This document shows positions 37,975-48,729 of a stretch of DNA of 64,000 nucleotides, one piece after another. Within the stretch, counting starts at the first letter, position 1, and every line of letters starts with the position of its first letter. The position numbers and the translations under genes were made by a program. The DNA comes from Endobacterium cereale (lineage in GTDB: Bacteria > Pseudomonadota > Alphaproteobacteria > Rhizobiales > Rhizobiaceae), in assembly GCF_009617585.1 (NCBI RefSeq), contig NZ_WIXI01000049.1, positions 248,001-312,000 of the forward strand. The letters run 5' to 3'. The notes under the pieces are model-generated. The model searched no databases. It saw only the letters and a program-made list of their open reading frames with translations, and was not told the origin of the DNA.

Positions 37975-39123
37975 ATGCGAATTTCGAACAGAAAGATGCC
38001 CAGGTTGTTGAAGCTTGTATCTCGCCTCTGTGCGCTCGCCGTCCCACTCGCCCTTGCTGGCTGCGATATGGTTGTCATGTCGCCCTCGGGGGATATTGCG
38101 GCGCAGCAGAGGGATCTCATCGTCGTATCCGTACTCCTGATGCTCCTCATCATCGTACCGGTACTTTTCCTGACCCTGTATTTCGCCTGGCATTATCGCC
38201 ATTCGAACACCAAGGCGCGGTATGAGCCCAATTGGCATCATTCGACGCGCCTCGAAGTCGTGATCTGGTCGGCGCCGCTGGCCATTATCATCGTACTCGG
38301 CGCCATCACCTGGATCAGCACCCATAAGCTCGATCCCTACCGTCCGCTGGACCGGCTCGATGCAGAGCGCCCGATCCCGGCCGACACCAAGCCGCTCGAA
38401 GTCGAAGTCGTTGCGCTCGACTGGAAATGGCTGTTCTTCTATCCCGAATACGGAATCGCAACCGTCAACGAGATGGCGGCTCCCGTCGATCGTCCGATCA
38501 CCTTCAAGATCACCGCTTCGTCGGTCATGAACTCCTTCTACGTTCCGGCGCTGGCAGGCATGATCTACGCCATGCCGGGCATGGAAACGAAGCTGCACGC
38601 CGTCATCAACAAGGAAGGCGTGTTCGACGGTCTTTCGGCCAACTACTCGGGCGCAGGTTTCTCCCACATGCGCTTCAAGTTCCATGGCGTGACCAATGAA
38701 GGCTTCGATGGCTGGATCGCCCGCGTCAAGCAGAACGGCACCGCGCTCAGCCGCGACGCCTACCTGAAACTCGAAAAGCCTTCCGAGCGCGAACCGGTTC
38801 GTTATTTCGCCACCGTCGAGGATGGCCTTTACAGCCGCGTTCTCAACATGTGCGCCACGCCCGGCAAGATGTGCATGAACGAAATGATGCATATCGACAT
38901 GATGGGCGGTGCTGGCGTCGAAAGCCACGAGAACCGCGAAAAGCTGAAATACGACAACCGCCACGCTGGCGAAGTCGGCCACGGCACCGGTTCCGGCATG
39001 GGTGACACCGTTCCGGCCACCGGCGAACCGGCTCGCAGCGAAGCGGCTCCGCACGAAAGTCATTCGGCACCGGTCGAAAACAACAATGGGACGCCGGCAC
39101 CGGCTCAGCTCAACAGCAATTGA
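37975..39123 (+). CDS. cyoA: Cytochrome bo3-type quinol oxidase subunit II
   Basis: 382 residues; an in-frame ATG at 37996 is an alternative start with a slightly better ribosome site. Lipoprotein signal with lipobox LALAGC (C30), two membrane segments, and a periplasmic cupredoxin-like domain (VEVVALDWKWLFFYPEYGIA, ASSVMNSFYVPALAGMIYAM) lacking the CuA ligands of cytochrome oxidases, as expected for a quinol oxidase. The C-terminal 60 residues (HGTGSGMGDTVPATGEPA onwards) are a hydrophilic extension rich in His, Glu, Pro and Asn. Confidence 0.95.
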   Translation: MRISNRKMPRLLKLVSRLCALAVPLALAGCDMVVMSPSGDIAAQQRDLIVVSVLLMLLIIVPVLFLTLYFAWHYRHSNTKARYEPNWHHSTRLEVVIWSAPLAIIIVLGAITWISTHKLDPYRPLDRLDAERPIPADTKPLEVEVVALDWKWLFFYPEYGIATVNEMAAPVDRPITFKITASSVMNSFYVPALAGMIYAMPGMETKLHAVINKEGVFDGLSANYSGAGFSHMRFKFHGVTNEGFDGWIARVKQNGTALSRDAYLKLEKPSEREPVRYFATVEDGLYSRVLNMCATPGKMCMNEMMHIDMMGGAGVESHENREKLKYDNRHAGEVGHGTGSGMGDTVPATGEPARSEAAPHESHSAPVENNNGTPAPAQLNSN

Positions 39124-39170
39124 ATCTGGCGCGTTGCGTCCCTTTAAGAAATCAATGAACGGGTTACTCC

Positions 39171-41174
39171 ATGTTCTCCAATCCTGATCTTGCCAAATGG
39201 ATCTTTGGGCGGCTCACACTTGATGCCATACCCCATGAACCAATTGTCATCATGACTTTCATAGCAGTCGTGCTCGGCGGTATCGCCGTGCTCGGTCTGA
39301 TCACCTACATGAAATGGTGGGTTCCGCTGTGGCGGGACTGGGTTACCAGCGTCGATCACAAGAAGATCGGCATCATGTATATCATCCTCGCCATCATCAT
39401 GCTGTTCCGCGGTTTTGCCGACGCCATCATGATGCGTATCCAGCAGGCGATTGCCTTCAACGGCAACGAGGGTTACCTCAACTCTCATCACTACGACCAG
39501 ATCTTCACCGCCCACGGCGTGATCATGATCTTCTTCGTGGCGATGCCGTTCGTGACTGGTTTCATGAACTATGTCGTGCCGTTGCAGATCGGCGCACGTG
39601 ACGTGTCCTTCCCCTTCCTGAACAACTTTTCGTTCTGGATGACGACGGCAGGTGCGATCATCATCATGATCTCGCTGTTCGTTGGTGAATTCGCACGCAC
39701 CGGCTGGCTGGCCTATCCGCCGCTTTCGGGCGCGGATTACAGCCCCGGCGTCGGTGTCGACTATTACATATGGGGCCTGCAGGTCGCCGGTGTGGGAACG
39801 ACGCTGTCCGGCATCAACCTGATCGCCACCATCGTCAAGATGCGCGCTCCGGGCATGTCGTTCATGAAGATGCCTGTCTTCACCTGGACCTCGCTTTGCA
39901 CCAACATCCTGATCGTCGCCACCTTCCCGATCCTGACCGCAACCCTCGTGCTCTTGTCGCTCGACCGTTACGTCGGTACCAACTTCTTCACGAACGACCT
40001 CGGCGGTAACCCGATGATGTACGTGAACCTGATCTGGATCTGGGGTCACCCGGAAGTCTACATCCTCGTCCTGCCTGCCTTCGGTATCTTCTCCGAAGTC
40101 GTTGCGACCTTCTCCGGCAAGCGCCTGTTCGGTTATGCCTCGATGGTCTACGCAACCTGTGTGATCATGGTCCTGTCCTACCTCGTATGGCTGCACCACT
40201 TCTTCACCATGGGTTCGGGCGCATCGGTCAACGCCTTCTTCGGCATCACCACGATGATCATCTCGATCCCCACGGGCGCGAAGATGTTCAACTGGCTGTT
40301 CACGATGTATCGCGGCCGTATCCGTTACGAAGTTCCGATGTACTGGACGGTCGGCTTCATGGTCACCTTCGTCATCGGCGGCATGACTGGCGTCATGCTG
40401 GCAATTCCGCCGGCCGACTTCGTGCTCCACAACTCGCTCTTCCTCATCGCCCACTTCCACAACGTCATCATCGGCGGCGTGCTGTTCGGCCTGATGGCAG
40501 GCGTCACCTACTGGTTCCCGAAGGCATTCGGCTACAAGCTCGATCCTTTCTGGGGCAAGATGTCCTTCTGGTTCTGGCAGATCGGCTTCTTCTTCGCCTT
40601 CATGCCGCTCTACGTTCTCGGTCTTATGGGTATTACCCGTCGTGTTTCGCAGTTCGAAGATCCGTCCCTGCAGATCTGGTTCATCATCGCTGCCTGTGGC
40701 GCCGGTATGATCGCGATCGGCATCGCCTCCTTCGTCATCCAGCTCGTCGTCAGCTACTTCAAGCGCGAACAGCTGAAGGACGTCACCGGCGACCCGTGGA
40801 ACGGCCGCACACTCGAATGGGCGACCTCTTCGCCGCCGCCGGACTACAACTTCGCGCTCACCCCTGTTGTCTACGACCATGACAGCTGGGATGACATGAA
40901 GGCGCGCGGTTACGTTCGCCCGACCGAAGGCTTCCGCAAGATCCACATGCCAAAGAACACCGGCACGGGTGCCATCCTCAGCGGTCTCAGCGTCGTCCTG
41001 GCGTTCGCCCTGATCTGGTACATCTGGTGGCTCGCGATCGTCGCTTTCGTCGGCATCATCGCAGTCTCCATCGCCCATACCTTCAACTACGATCGTGATT
41101 TCTACATTCCGGTGGAAGAAGTCATCGCGACCGAAGGCAAGCGCACTGAACTGCTTGCAAAGCAGGTGTCATGA
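39171..41174 (+). CDS. cyoB: Cytochrome bo3-type quinol oxidase subunit I
   Basis: 667 residues, about 15 membrane segments. Heme-copper ligands are visible: His in the [12 protein letters not shown] segment (low-spin heme), [10 protein letters not shown] with the His-Tyr pair, [19 protein letters not shown] for CuB, and [13 protein letters not shown] for both hemes. The enzyme oxidises quinol, reduces oxygen and pumps protons. Stop overlaps the cyoC start (ATGA). Confidence 0.98.
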   Translation: MFSNPDLAKWIFGRLTLDAIPHEPIVIMTFIAVVLGGIAVLGLITYMKWWVPLWRDWVTSVDHKKIGIMYIILAIIMLFRGFADAIMMRIQQAIAFNGNEGYLNSHHYDQIFTAHGVIMIFFVAMPFVTGFMNYVVPLQIGARDVSFPFLNNFSFWMTTAGAIIIMISLFVGEFARTGWLAYPPLSGADYSPGVGVDYYIWGLQVAGVGTTLSGINLIATIVKMRAPGMSFMKMPVFTWTSLCTNILIVATFPILTATLVLLSLDRYVGTNFFTNDLGGNPMMYVNLIWIWGHPEVYILVLPAFGIFSEVVATFSGKRLFGYASMVYATCVIMVLSYLVWLHHFFTMGSGASVNAFFGITTMIISIPTGAKMFNWLFTMYRGRIRYEVPMYWTVGFMVTFVIGGMTGVMLAIPPADFVLHNSLFLIAHFHNVIIGGVLFGLMAGVTYWFPKAFGYKLDPFWGKMSFWFWQIGFFFAFMPLYVLGLMGITRRVSQFEDPSLQIWFIIAACGAGMIAIGIASFVIQLVVSYFKREQLKDVTGDPWNGRTLEWATSSPPPDYNFALTPVVYDHDSWDDMKARGYVRPTEGFRKIHMPKNTGTGAILSGLSVVLAFALIWYIWWLAIVAFVGIIAVSIAHTFNYDRDFYIPVEEVIATEGKRTELLAKQVS

Positions 41175-41797
41175 CCATGAGTGAGATCAACACACAGACG
41201 GCTGAAAAGCCGGAATTCTACCTGACGGAAGACCACCACCCGGAAAATTCTACCAATCTGGGTTTCTGGCTCTACCTGATGAGCGACTGCCTGATCTTCG
41301 CAGTGCTGTTCGCCACCTATGCCGTCGTCGGCCGCAACTATGCGGCCGGCCCTTCGCCGGCCGACCTGTTCGACCTGAAGCTCGTCGCCATCAACACCGC
41401 GATGCTGCTTTTCTCGTCGATCACCTACGGTTTCGCGATGCTGCAGATGGAGCGCGGCGCCAAGGCGGAAACGCTGTTCTGGCTCGGCATCACCGGCCTG
41501 TTCGGTCTGGCCTTCCTGGGTCTCGAACTCTATGAGTTCTACCACCTGATCCACGAGGGTGCGACGCCGCAGCGTTCGGCCTTCCTGTCGGCCTTCTTCA
41601 CGCTGGTCGGTACCCACGGTCTGCACGTCACCTTCGGCATCATCTGGCTGATCACGCTGATGGTGCAGGTCTCCAAGCGCGGCCTGATCCCGGAAAACCG
41701 CCGTCGCCTGATGTGCCTGTCGATGTTCTGGCACTTCCTCGACGTCGTCTGGATCGGCGTGTTCTCTGTTGTCTATCTCATGGGAGTAGTCGGATGA
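41171..41797 (+). CDS. cyoC: Cytochrome bo3-type quinol oxidase subunit III
   Basis: 208 residues with five membrane segments; [20 protein letters not shown], then [20 protein letters not shown], and [15 protein letters not shown] with the Glu/His of subunit III. Start overlaps cyoB (ATGA), and its stop overlaps cyoD (ATGA). Confidence 0.97.
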   Translation: MTMSEINTQTAEKPEFYLTEDHHPENSTNLGFWLYLMSDCLIFAVLFATYAVVGRNYAAGPSPADLFDLKLVAINTAMLLFSSITYGFAMLQMERGAKAETLFWLGITGLFGLAFLGLELYEFYHLIHEGATPQRSAFLSAFFTLVGTHGLHVTFGIIWLITLMVQVSKRGLIPENRRRLMCLSMFWHFLDVVWIGVFSVVYLMGVVG

Positions 41798-42198
41798 GCT
41801 CTAACGCCCCTTCGCACGAAGATGCACACGATGCGCATCACGCCCACAGCCACGGTCATGAGGCCAGCCACGGTTCGCTGAAAAGCTACGTGATCGGTTT
41901 CGTCCTGTCGGTCATCCTGACGGCGATCCCGTTCTGGCTGGTCATGGGCGAGGTCATCGAAAGCAAGGCCGCTCTGGTCGCTGCGATCATGATCCTCGGC
42001 GCCATCCAGATCGTTGTTCACATGGTGTACTTCCTGCACATGAACACCAAGTCGGAAGGCGGCTGGACGATGATGGCGCTGATCTTCACGATCGTTATCG
42101 TCGCCATTGCGCTCGCCGGTTCCTTGTGGGTGATGTACCACCTGAACGCCAACATGATGCCGCAGATGTCGCCTGAGATGATGCGAAACCTGCCCTGA
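41794..42198 (+). CDS. cyoD: Cytochrome bo3-type quinol oxidase subunit IV
   Basis: 134 residues from ATG at 41794; the longer frame from 41713 lies inside cyoC. Three membrane segments as in the CyoD family (SYVIGFVLSVILTAIPFWLV, ILGAIQIVVHMVYFLHM). The N-terminus is strikingly histidine-rich (HEDAHDAHHAHSHGHEASHG, 8 His in 20 residues), a possible metal-handling tail. No cyoE heme O synthase follows. Confidence 0.95.
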   Translation: MSSNAPSHEDAHDAHHAHSHGHEASHGSLKSYVIGFVLSVILTAIPFWLVMGEVIESKAALVAAIMILGAIQIVVHMVYFLHMNTKSEGGWTMMALIFTIVIVAIALAGSLWVMYHLNANMMPQMSPEMMRNLP

Positions 42199-42213
42199 CG
42201 GGCTCAAGTCTTC

Positions 42214-42243
42214 AAAGGGCGGCTTCGGCCGCCCTTTTCTTTT
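42214..42243 (+). terminator. Rho-independent terminator of the cyo operon
   Basis: AAAGGGCGGC (42214-42223), TTCG tetraloop, GCCGCCCTTT (42228-42237) and a T-rich tail, starting 16 bases after the cyoD stop. Confidence 0.92.
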
Positions 42244-42289
42244 GATGCCGCGGCGAAAACGCCGCCAATGATTTTACGGCACTCCATCG

Positions 42290-43036
42290 ATGTCTTCCGA
42301 GAATGCAAAACCGGCCGGCAAGGGCCGCATCATCCTGTTCGTGGCAATGCTGATCGTCACGGCAGCGACCACCGCGCTCGGCGCCTGGCAGGTGCAGCGC
42401 CTGATCTGGAAACGCGAATTGATCGCCCGTGTCGACGCACGCGTTCACGCCGAACCAGTCTCGCCTCCCCCGGCCTCCGCAAGCGTCACGGCGGCGAACG
42501 ACGAATACAAACACGTCCGCGTTGCGGGCACCTATCTGAACGACAAGGAAAGCTTTGTTCAGGCGGTCACCTCGCACGGCCCCGGCTTCTGGGTCGTCAC
42601 CCCGCTTCTGACGGCGGACGGTTCACACATCCTGATCAACCGGGGTTTCGTGCCCGCAGATCGTCGTGATCCATCAAAGCGTGCCGAAGGTCAGGTGGAA
42701 GGCCAGACGGAGGTCACCGGACTGTTGCGCATGACCGAGCCGGGCGGCGGTTTCCTGCGTGAAAACGACGCTGCCAACGATCGCTGGTATTCCCGCGACG
42801 TCACTGCTATTGCAGCCGCAAGAAACGTTGCACCGACAGCGGCCTATTTCATCGATGCGGAGGCAAATCCGGCCGCAGCGACCGCGCCCGTAGGCGGGCT
42901 GACGGTGATAAAATTCCCCAACAACCACGCTTCCTACATCTTCACGTGGTTCGCACTGGCCGTGATGTCGGCAGCAGCAGCGTTCTACGTGCTGCGCGGT
43001 CACTGGCCGTTCATGAAGCGCAAAACAAAAGCCTGA
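42290..43036 (+). CDS. SURF1-family oxidase assembly protein
   Basis: 248 residues with the two terminal membrane segments of SURF1/Shy1 proteins (ILFVAMLIVTAATTALGAWQ and SYIFTWFALAVMSAAAAFYV) and the conserved GAWQVQRLIWKRELI, GFWVVTPLLTADGSHILINR and GFVPADRR blocks. SURF1 helps insert heme into subunit I of heme-copper oxidases; here it presumably serves CyoB. It sits behind the cyo terminator, so it may be expressed by readthrough or its own promoter. Confidence 0.93.
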   Translation: MSSENAKPAGKGRIILFVAMLIVTAATTALGAWQVQRLIWKRELIARVDARVHAEPVSPPPASASVTAANDEYKHVRVAGTYLNDKESFVQAVTSHGPGFWVVTPLLTADGSHILINRGFVPADRRDPSKRAEGQVEGQTEVTGLLRMTEPGGGFLRENDAANDRWYSRDVTAIAAARNVAPTAAYFIDAEANPAAATAPVGGLTVIKFPNNHASYIFTWFALAVMSAAAAFYVLRGHWPFMKRKTKA

Positions 43037-43043
43037 AACGACA

Positions 43044-43077
43044 AAGGGCGCTCGACCCTTGCGGGGAGCGCCCTTGC
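43044..43077 (+). terminator. Stem-loop after the SURF1 gene
   Basis: AAGGGCGCTC (43044-43053) pairs with GAGCGCCCTT (43066-43075) around 12 bases, eight bases after the stop. No T-tract, so termination strength is uncertain. Confidence 0.5.
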
Positions 43078-43226
43078 CTACCCGGAGGATTTCGAACGCG
43101 ATCGCTAGACGCTGAACAACGGAGCGGCTCGCAAGAAATCATCGAAACGGGTGGTAGGCCTTAGATGCGCATGCCCGGCACTGTTTTCAAGAGGCAGCTT
43201 AAACAAGCCAACCGGGCGCGACAGCG

Positions 43227-44153
43227 CTACTGAAGCCGATAATTACGCCAGGCGCTCGGTGTCATGCCGGTTTCCCGTACGAAGGACCGAGACAGATGGC
43301 TGTGATCGGTAAAACCGCATCGGTGCGCGATCGTCTGCAAACTAAGCGAACGCTGGCTTAGCAAATCCTTGGCGCGATCGATTCGCACCTGCATCAGCCA
43401 TTGATAGGGCGTCACCCCGGTCACCTGACGGAACCCGAGCGATAATTGCCGTATCGACACCCCGGCGACGGCGGCAATCGACCCGACAGTCAGGTTCTTC
43501 TGCAGGTTCTCCAGAACATAGTCCTTAACTGCCTTTTCTTGAGCCTTGGTCAGGATATTCGGTTCGCTATCGACGAAGGTTTCCATTTCGGGCAGGCGAC
43601 CATAATCATGCAGGAGATGCGTGCACAGGGCGATAGCCATATGCCGCAGCGTCGCCGTCGAACACGGATCATTTCGCTCGAAAAGTGGCAACAGCGCCTT
43701 GCCCATGTGATCGATCATTGCATCGGCAATGCCTCGACGGCATTGCAGGCTGCAGGCCGCCAGATCCGTCATCAACTCTCCAAGCTCGTCGAAAAGATCA
43801 TACGGCACGATGAATGCAAGCGAGTCGAGACGTGATTGCAGCATGATCGCCGCGCCGTCTTTCAGATCGACCAGACAGATGGAACCGCGTGGATAATGCC
43901 GGGCAGCGGTGAGGGAACCATCCTGACGAATGTCGCAATGGCTGACATCATCGAGATAAAGCATGACAAGATAGGCATTCTCGGCAGGTATCCTGACGGC
44001 GGCGGGGATGCTGCGCGATACGTTCCGGCAAAGTCGCGTGACGGAGAAGGCTGCACTCCTGACGGGAACCACAGTCAAGCATGGTGCGCTCGAAACCCCA
44101 AAGCAACGACCGACCCTATCCAGATCATGAGCAAGCGTTTCCAATGACTTCAC
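43227..44153 (-). CDS. AraC-family transcriptional regulator
   Basis: 308 residues. The N-terminal about 190 residues resemble the AraC-binding-like sensor domain (VMLYLDDVSHCDIRQDG). The C-terminal two helix-turn-helix motifs are complete: LTVGSIAAVAGVSIRQLSLG and LQTIAHRCGFTDHSHLSRSF, ending TGMTPSAWRNYRLQ. It is transcribed away from fdoG across 488 bp, which makes control of formate dehydrogenase or of itself a reasonable guess; the inducer is unknown. Confidence 0.9.
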   Translation of the reverse strand: MKSLETLAHDLDRVGRCFGVSSAPCLTVVPVRSAAFSVTRLCRNVSRSIPAAVRIPAENAYLVMLYLDDVSHCDIRQDGSLTAARHYPRGSICLVDLKDGAAIMLQSRLDSLAFIVPYDLFDELGELMTDLAACSLQCRRGIADAMIDHMGKALLPLFERNDPCSTATLRHMAIALCTHLLHDYGRLPEMETFVDSEPNILTKAQEKAVKDYVLENLQKNLTVGSIAAVAGVSIRQLSLGFRQVTGVTPYQWLMQVRIDRAKDLLSQRSLSLQTIAHRCGFTDHSHLSRSFVRETGMTPSAWRNYRLQ

Positions 44154-44641
44154 CAGAAATCCTTTGATTGGAAGTCAATCTGCAAACAGGACAGCACTAC
44201 CATAAAGTAGCCCGAAATGCCGTGCAACAAAAAGAAAAGACAATTAATAATTGCATAACAAACTAACAAGGCAAAACATTTGTTCCATAAGCGCGGTGGA
44301 TACCATCACGCGAAACGGCATCGTCTGCCTGATAACAGACAATTCCGTCACAGTAACATATTTTTGCGCAATATCAGGAATGCGACGTTGAGAATTGCCA
44401 TTTCCGAGTCTATGGCAGGTTAGCAATTCACGCTCGGATTAGCCACCGGCCAACACAGGATTGTCCGGCAGCGGACAAAACAACCCCATCCCGAAGACGC
44501 CAAACCTTTTGAAATATCGATTTTTGACAACCTGTTAGCCTCGATCAACATCTCGTTGGGTGCAAGCCTGCTTGCTTGACTTAATTGTCGCAGGGGTGGA
44601 TTCTGCCAAATTAGAAATGACTTAAGTTGAGGAGAATATTC
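44154..44641. other. 488-bp divergent regulatory region between the AraC gene and fdoG
   Basis: No gene. It is A+T-rich from about 44200 to 44400. A weak sigma70-like pair, TTGACT at 44576-44581 and GATTCT at 44599-44604 (17-base spacer), lies about 40 bases before the fdoG start. I found no perfect FNR palindrome and no sigma54-type GG/GC element with correct spacing. Confidence 0.4.
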
Positions 44642-47600
44642 ATGAATATGGATCTCTCGCGGCGCAGCTTTATGAAGCTAGCCGGAGCGGGAGTGGCGGC
44701 AACATCGCTCTGTGCGATGGGCTTCAGCGAAGCGGAGGCAGCCGAAGTCGCGCATGTCCGCGCCTTCAAGCTGGCAACGACCACCGAAACCCGTCAGACC
44801 TGTCCCTACTGTTCCGTCGCCTGCGGCATCATCATCTATTCCAAGGGTGACGTTCGCAAAGGTGATCATGCGGAAGTCGTTCACATCGAAGGCGATGTCG
44901 ACCATCCGACCAACCGCGGGACGCTCTGTCCCAAGGGGGCGGCGCTGAAGGACTTCGTGAAGTCTCCCACCCGTCTCCTTTACCCGATGCACCGCAAGCC
45001 TGGCGCAGACACGTTCGAGCGCATGTCCTGGGACGAGGCTCTCGATCGCATCGCGCGGCTGATGAAGGACGACCGCGACGCCAACCTTCTTCTGAAAAAC
45101 GAGAAGGGTCTGGACGTCAATCGCTGGACGACCACGGGCATGCTCGCAGCGTCGGCCACATCAAACGAAACGGCATGGGCGACCTTCAAGTTCGCCAAAT
45201 CGATAGGCATTGTAGGTTTCGACAATCAGGCACGCGTCTGACACGGCCCGACGGTGGCGAGTCTCGCCCCATCATTCGGCCGTGGTTCCATGACCAACGC
45301 CTGGACTGACATCAAGAATACCGACCTCGTCGTCGTCATGGGCGGCAACGCGGCGGAAGCACACCCCTGTGGTTTCAAGTGGGTGACGGAAGCAAAGGCC
45401 CATCGCGGCGCCAAGCTGATCGTCGTTGACCCGCGTTATACCCGCACGGCCTCCGTATCAGACTTCTATGCTCCGATCCGTCAGGGTTCGGACATCGCTT
45501 TCCTCAACGGCGTGATGAAGTACTGCATCGATAACGGCCGGGTGCAGTGGGAATATATGAAGGCCTTCACCAACGCGTCCTACATCGTCAAGGACGGCTT
45601 TGGGTACAAGGACGGCCTGTTCACCGGCTATGACGAGGAAAAGCGCGATTACGACCGCTCGACCTGGGATTACGTGATCGGCGAGGACGGCTTTGCCGTG
45701 ACCGACCCGACGCTCGAACATCCGCGTTGCGTCTGGAACCTCCTGAAGGAGCATCTCGCCCCTTACACGCCGGAACTGGTCGAACAGGTCTGCGGCACAC
45801 CGAAGGACAAATTCCTGAAGGTGGCCGAAATGATCTCGGAATGCTCGACGCCGACAAAAACGATGACGTCGATGTATGCGCTCGGCTGGACCCAGCATTC
45901 CAAGGGTTCGCAGAACATCCGCGCCATGGCGATGCTGCAGCTGATCCTCGGCAATATTGGTGTACGCGGTGGCGGCATGAACGCCCTTCGCGGTCACTCG
46001 AACATCCAGGGTCTGACCGACCTTGGCCTGATGTCGCACCTCCTCACCGGTTATCTGACGATGCCGAGCGAGAAGGACACCGACTTCGAGACCTATATGT
46101 CGACGCGTCAGTTCAAGCCGCTTCGTCCGGGTCAGACCAGCTACTGGCAGAACTACAAGAAGTTCATGGTCTCCTTCCAGAAGGCCATGTGGGGCGATGC
46201 CGCGACAGTCGAAAACGGCTGGGCATTCAACTACCTGCCGAAACTCGATGTTCCGGCATACGATGTCCTTCGCATGTTCGAACTGATGAACAACGGCAAG
46301 GTCAACGGCTATCTTTGCCAGGGTTTCAACCCGATCCTCGCCTTCCCCAACCGTGCCAAGATCACGTCTTCCCTGTCGAAGCTGAAGTTCATGGTCACTA
46401 TGGACCCGCTGGAAACCGAGACCTCGCGGTTCTGGGAAAACCACGGCGACTTCAACGACGTGGACACGGCATCGATCAAGACCGAAGTGTTCCAGCTGCC
46501 TACGACCTGCTTTGCAGAAGAAGACGGCTCGCTGACCAATTCGGGCCGTTGGCTTCAGTGGCACTGGCAGGCAAGCTCGCCTCCGGGCGAAGCCAAGCAT
46601 GACTCGTGGATCATCGCGCAGATCTTCCTGCGCATGCGCGAACTGTACCGCAAGGAAGGCGGCGCCTTCCCCGATCCGATCCTCAACCTGTCATGGGATT
46701 ACGAGGACGAGAACGAACCGACGGCGGAAGAACTGGCGAAGGAGATCAACGGCCGCGCGCTGTCTGATGTCATGGACCCGACCGATCCGACCAAGGTTCT
46801 GGTTGCGAGCGGCAAGCAGGTGGTCAACTTCTCGCAACTCAAGGACGATGGCTCCACCATGTGCGGCTGCTGGGTTTATTCCGGCTGCTGGAACGAAGTT
46901 GGCAACAACATGGGCCGTCGTGACAACCACGACCCGGACGATACCGGCGCCTATCTGGGCTGGACGTTTGCCTGGCCGCTGAACCGCCGCACGCTCTATA
47001 ACCGTGCGTCGGCGGATATCAACGGCAAGGCCTGGGATCCTACTCGCAAGATCATCGAGTGGGATGGTGCCAAGTGGACCGGTTATGACGTTCCGGATAT
47101 CGCCCCCACGGCGAAACCCCAGGATGTCGGCCCGTTCATCATGAACCAGGAAGGCGTTTCGCGTCTGTTCGCGCGCGGCATGATGCGTGACGGTCCGTTC
47201 CCAGCTCATATGGAGCCTTTCGAGTCTCCGGTCGAAAACGTGTTCAACCGGAAAATGCGCGGCAACCCGGTTGCCCGCGTATTCGCCTCGGATGCGGCAC
47301 AGCTCGGCACGTCGGCGGAGTTCCCCTATGCGGCGACCTCCTACCGCCTGACCGAACATTTCCACTACTGGACGAAGCACAACCGAGTGAACTCGGCGCT
47401 TCAGCCAGAATTCTTCGTGGAGATTTCGGAAGAGCTGGCCAAGGAAAAGAACATCGAACAGGGCGGCTGGGTCCGCGTCTGGTCGAAACGTGGTTCGGTG
47501 AAAGCAAAGGCTGTGGTGACGAAGCGCATCCGGCCGCTCATCTGCGACGGAAAGCCGGTTCATATCGTCGGCATCCCGCTGCACTGGGGCTTTACCGGCT

Positions 47601-47737
47601 CGGCGAAGAAGGGCTTTGGCCCCAACTCGCTCGCGGCCTTTGTCGGTGACGCCAATATCGAGACCCCGGAATCGAAGGCGTTCCTCGTCAATATCGAACC
47701 CTCGACCGCACCCAAGGACAAGGAGGTGAACGTCTGA
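44642..47737 (+). CDS. fdoG: Formate dehydrogenase alpha subunit, selenocysteine-containing, Tat-exported
   Basis: 1,031 residues reading the UGA at 45239-45241 as selenocysteine (residue 200). Start ATG at 44642 after GAGGAGAATATTC; the TTG at 44627 is only the ribosome site. The N-terminus has a textbook Tat motif ([12 protein letters not shown]). A [4Fe-4S] motif follows (CPYCSVACG, then LCPKGA). Residues around the UGA read [21 protein letters not shown], as in the FdnG/FdoG family. The molybdopterin guanine dinucleotide domains continue with [20 protein letters not shown]. The enzyme oxidises formate in the periplasm and passes electrons to FdoH. Its stop overlaps fdoH by one base (TGATG). 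Without Sec insertion only a 199-residue fragment would be made. Confidence 0.97.
45239..45284 (+). promoter_or_regulatory. Selenocysteine UGA codon with SECIS hairpin in fdoG
   Basis: UGA at 45239-45241 is followed at once by CACGGCC (45242-45248), which pairs with GGCCGTG (45278-45284). The apical stem is GG/CC plus GGCGA/TCGCC (45253-45268) with a GUC loop at 45261-45263 and a bulged U at 45255. The bulged U and the G-U in the loop are the features SelB recognises in E. coli SECIS elements. Confidence 0.93.
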
Positions 47738-48729
47738 TGGCCAATACCATGGACAGCCCACGCACCGCCGTCAGCAATCCGCCGGTGCAGCCGATGGAAA
47801 CCAACCTGACGCAGCGCGACCTTATCCGTCGCTCCGCAACATCCGAGCTGCCGCCACCCGAGCGGCAGCTCACCCCCGTCGCAAAACTCATCGACGTGTC
47901 GAAATGCATCGGCTGCAAGGCCTGCCAGTCGGCCTGCGTGGAGTGGAACGACACCAATCCGGAAGTCGGCGAAAACGTCGGGGTCTACACCAACCCGCAT
48001 GACCTCACCGCCGACATGTTCACGCTCATGCGGTTTTCGGAATGGATCAATCCGGAAACCGATAATCTGGAATGGCTGATCCGCAAGGACGGCTGCATGC
48101 ATTGTGCCGATCCGGGCTGCCTGAAGGCCTGTCCGTCGCCGGGTGCGATCGTGCAGTATTCCAACGGCATCGTCGACTTCATCCACGACAACTGCATCGG
48201 CTGCGGTTATTGCGTGAAGGGCTGTCCCTTCAACATTCCCCGCATCTCCAAGGCGGACCACCGTGCCTACAAATGCACGCTCTGTTCCGACCGTGTTGCC
48301 GTTGGCCAAGGCCCTGCCTGCGCAAAGGCCTGCCCCACCCAGGCGATCGTCTTCGGCACCAAGGAAGACATGAAGAAGCATGCGGAAGGCCGCATCGCCG
48401 ACCTGAAGTCGCGCGGTTACGCCAATGCCGGCCTTTATGATCCGCCAGGCGTCGGCGGCACGCATGTCATGTACGTGCTTCACCATAACGACAAGCCGCA
48501 TATCTATGCGGACCTGCCGGACAACCCGGCCATCTCAGCTGTCGTACAGACATGGAAGGGCGCAACCAAATATGCCGGCCTCGCCGTCATGGGTCTTGCC
48601 GCTGCCGGCACCCTCCTGCACGGCCTGTTCGGCCGCGCCAACCGCGTGTCGAAACACGAGGAAGAAGAGGCAAAGGAACTGGTCGACGAGAGCGTCGAGC
48701 ATGTTGAAAAGCGCGAGGAGGATGCCTGA
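47737..48729 (+). CDS. fdoH: Formate dehydrogenase beta (iron-sulfur) subunit
   Basis: 330 residues with four ferredoxin-type cluster motifs: [35 protein letters not shown] and [21 protein letters not shown] single C-terminal membrane helix ([20 protein letters not shown]) anchors it, followed by an acidic tail. It carries electrons from FdoG to the cytochrome b subunit. Overlaps fdoG and fdoI by one base each (TGATG). Confidence 0.97.
   Translation: MANTMDSPRTAVSNPPVQPMETNLTQRDLIRRSATSELPPPERQLTPVAKLIDVSKCIGCKACQSACVEWNDTNPEVGENVGVYTNPHDLTADMFTLMRFSEWINPETDNLEWLIRKDGCMHCADPGCLKACPSPGAIVQYSNGIVDFIHDNCIGCGYCVKGCPFNIPRISKADHRAYKCTLCSDRVAVGQGPACAKACPTQAIVFGTKEDMKKHAEGRIADLKSRGYANAGLYDPPGVGGTHVMYVLHHNDKPHIYADLPDNPAISAVVQTWKGATKYAGLAVMGLAAAGTLLHGLFGRANRVSKHEEEEAKELVDESVEHVEKREEDA

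Noticed and set aside
39144-41078. 644-codon minus-strand frame opposite cyoB
   Set aside because: Acidic low-complexity product expected from the complement of a membrane protein gene; cyoB is unambiguous.
45239-45241. In-frame stop splitting fdoG, suggesting a pseudogene
   Set aside because: Sequence context [17 protein letters not shown], the following SECIS hairpin and the sel genes nearby show it is a selenocysteine codon.
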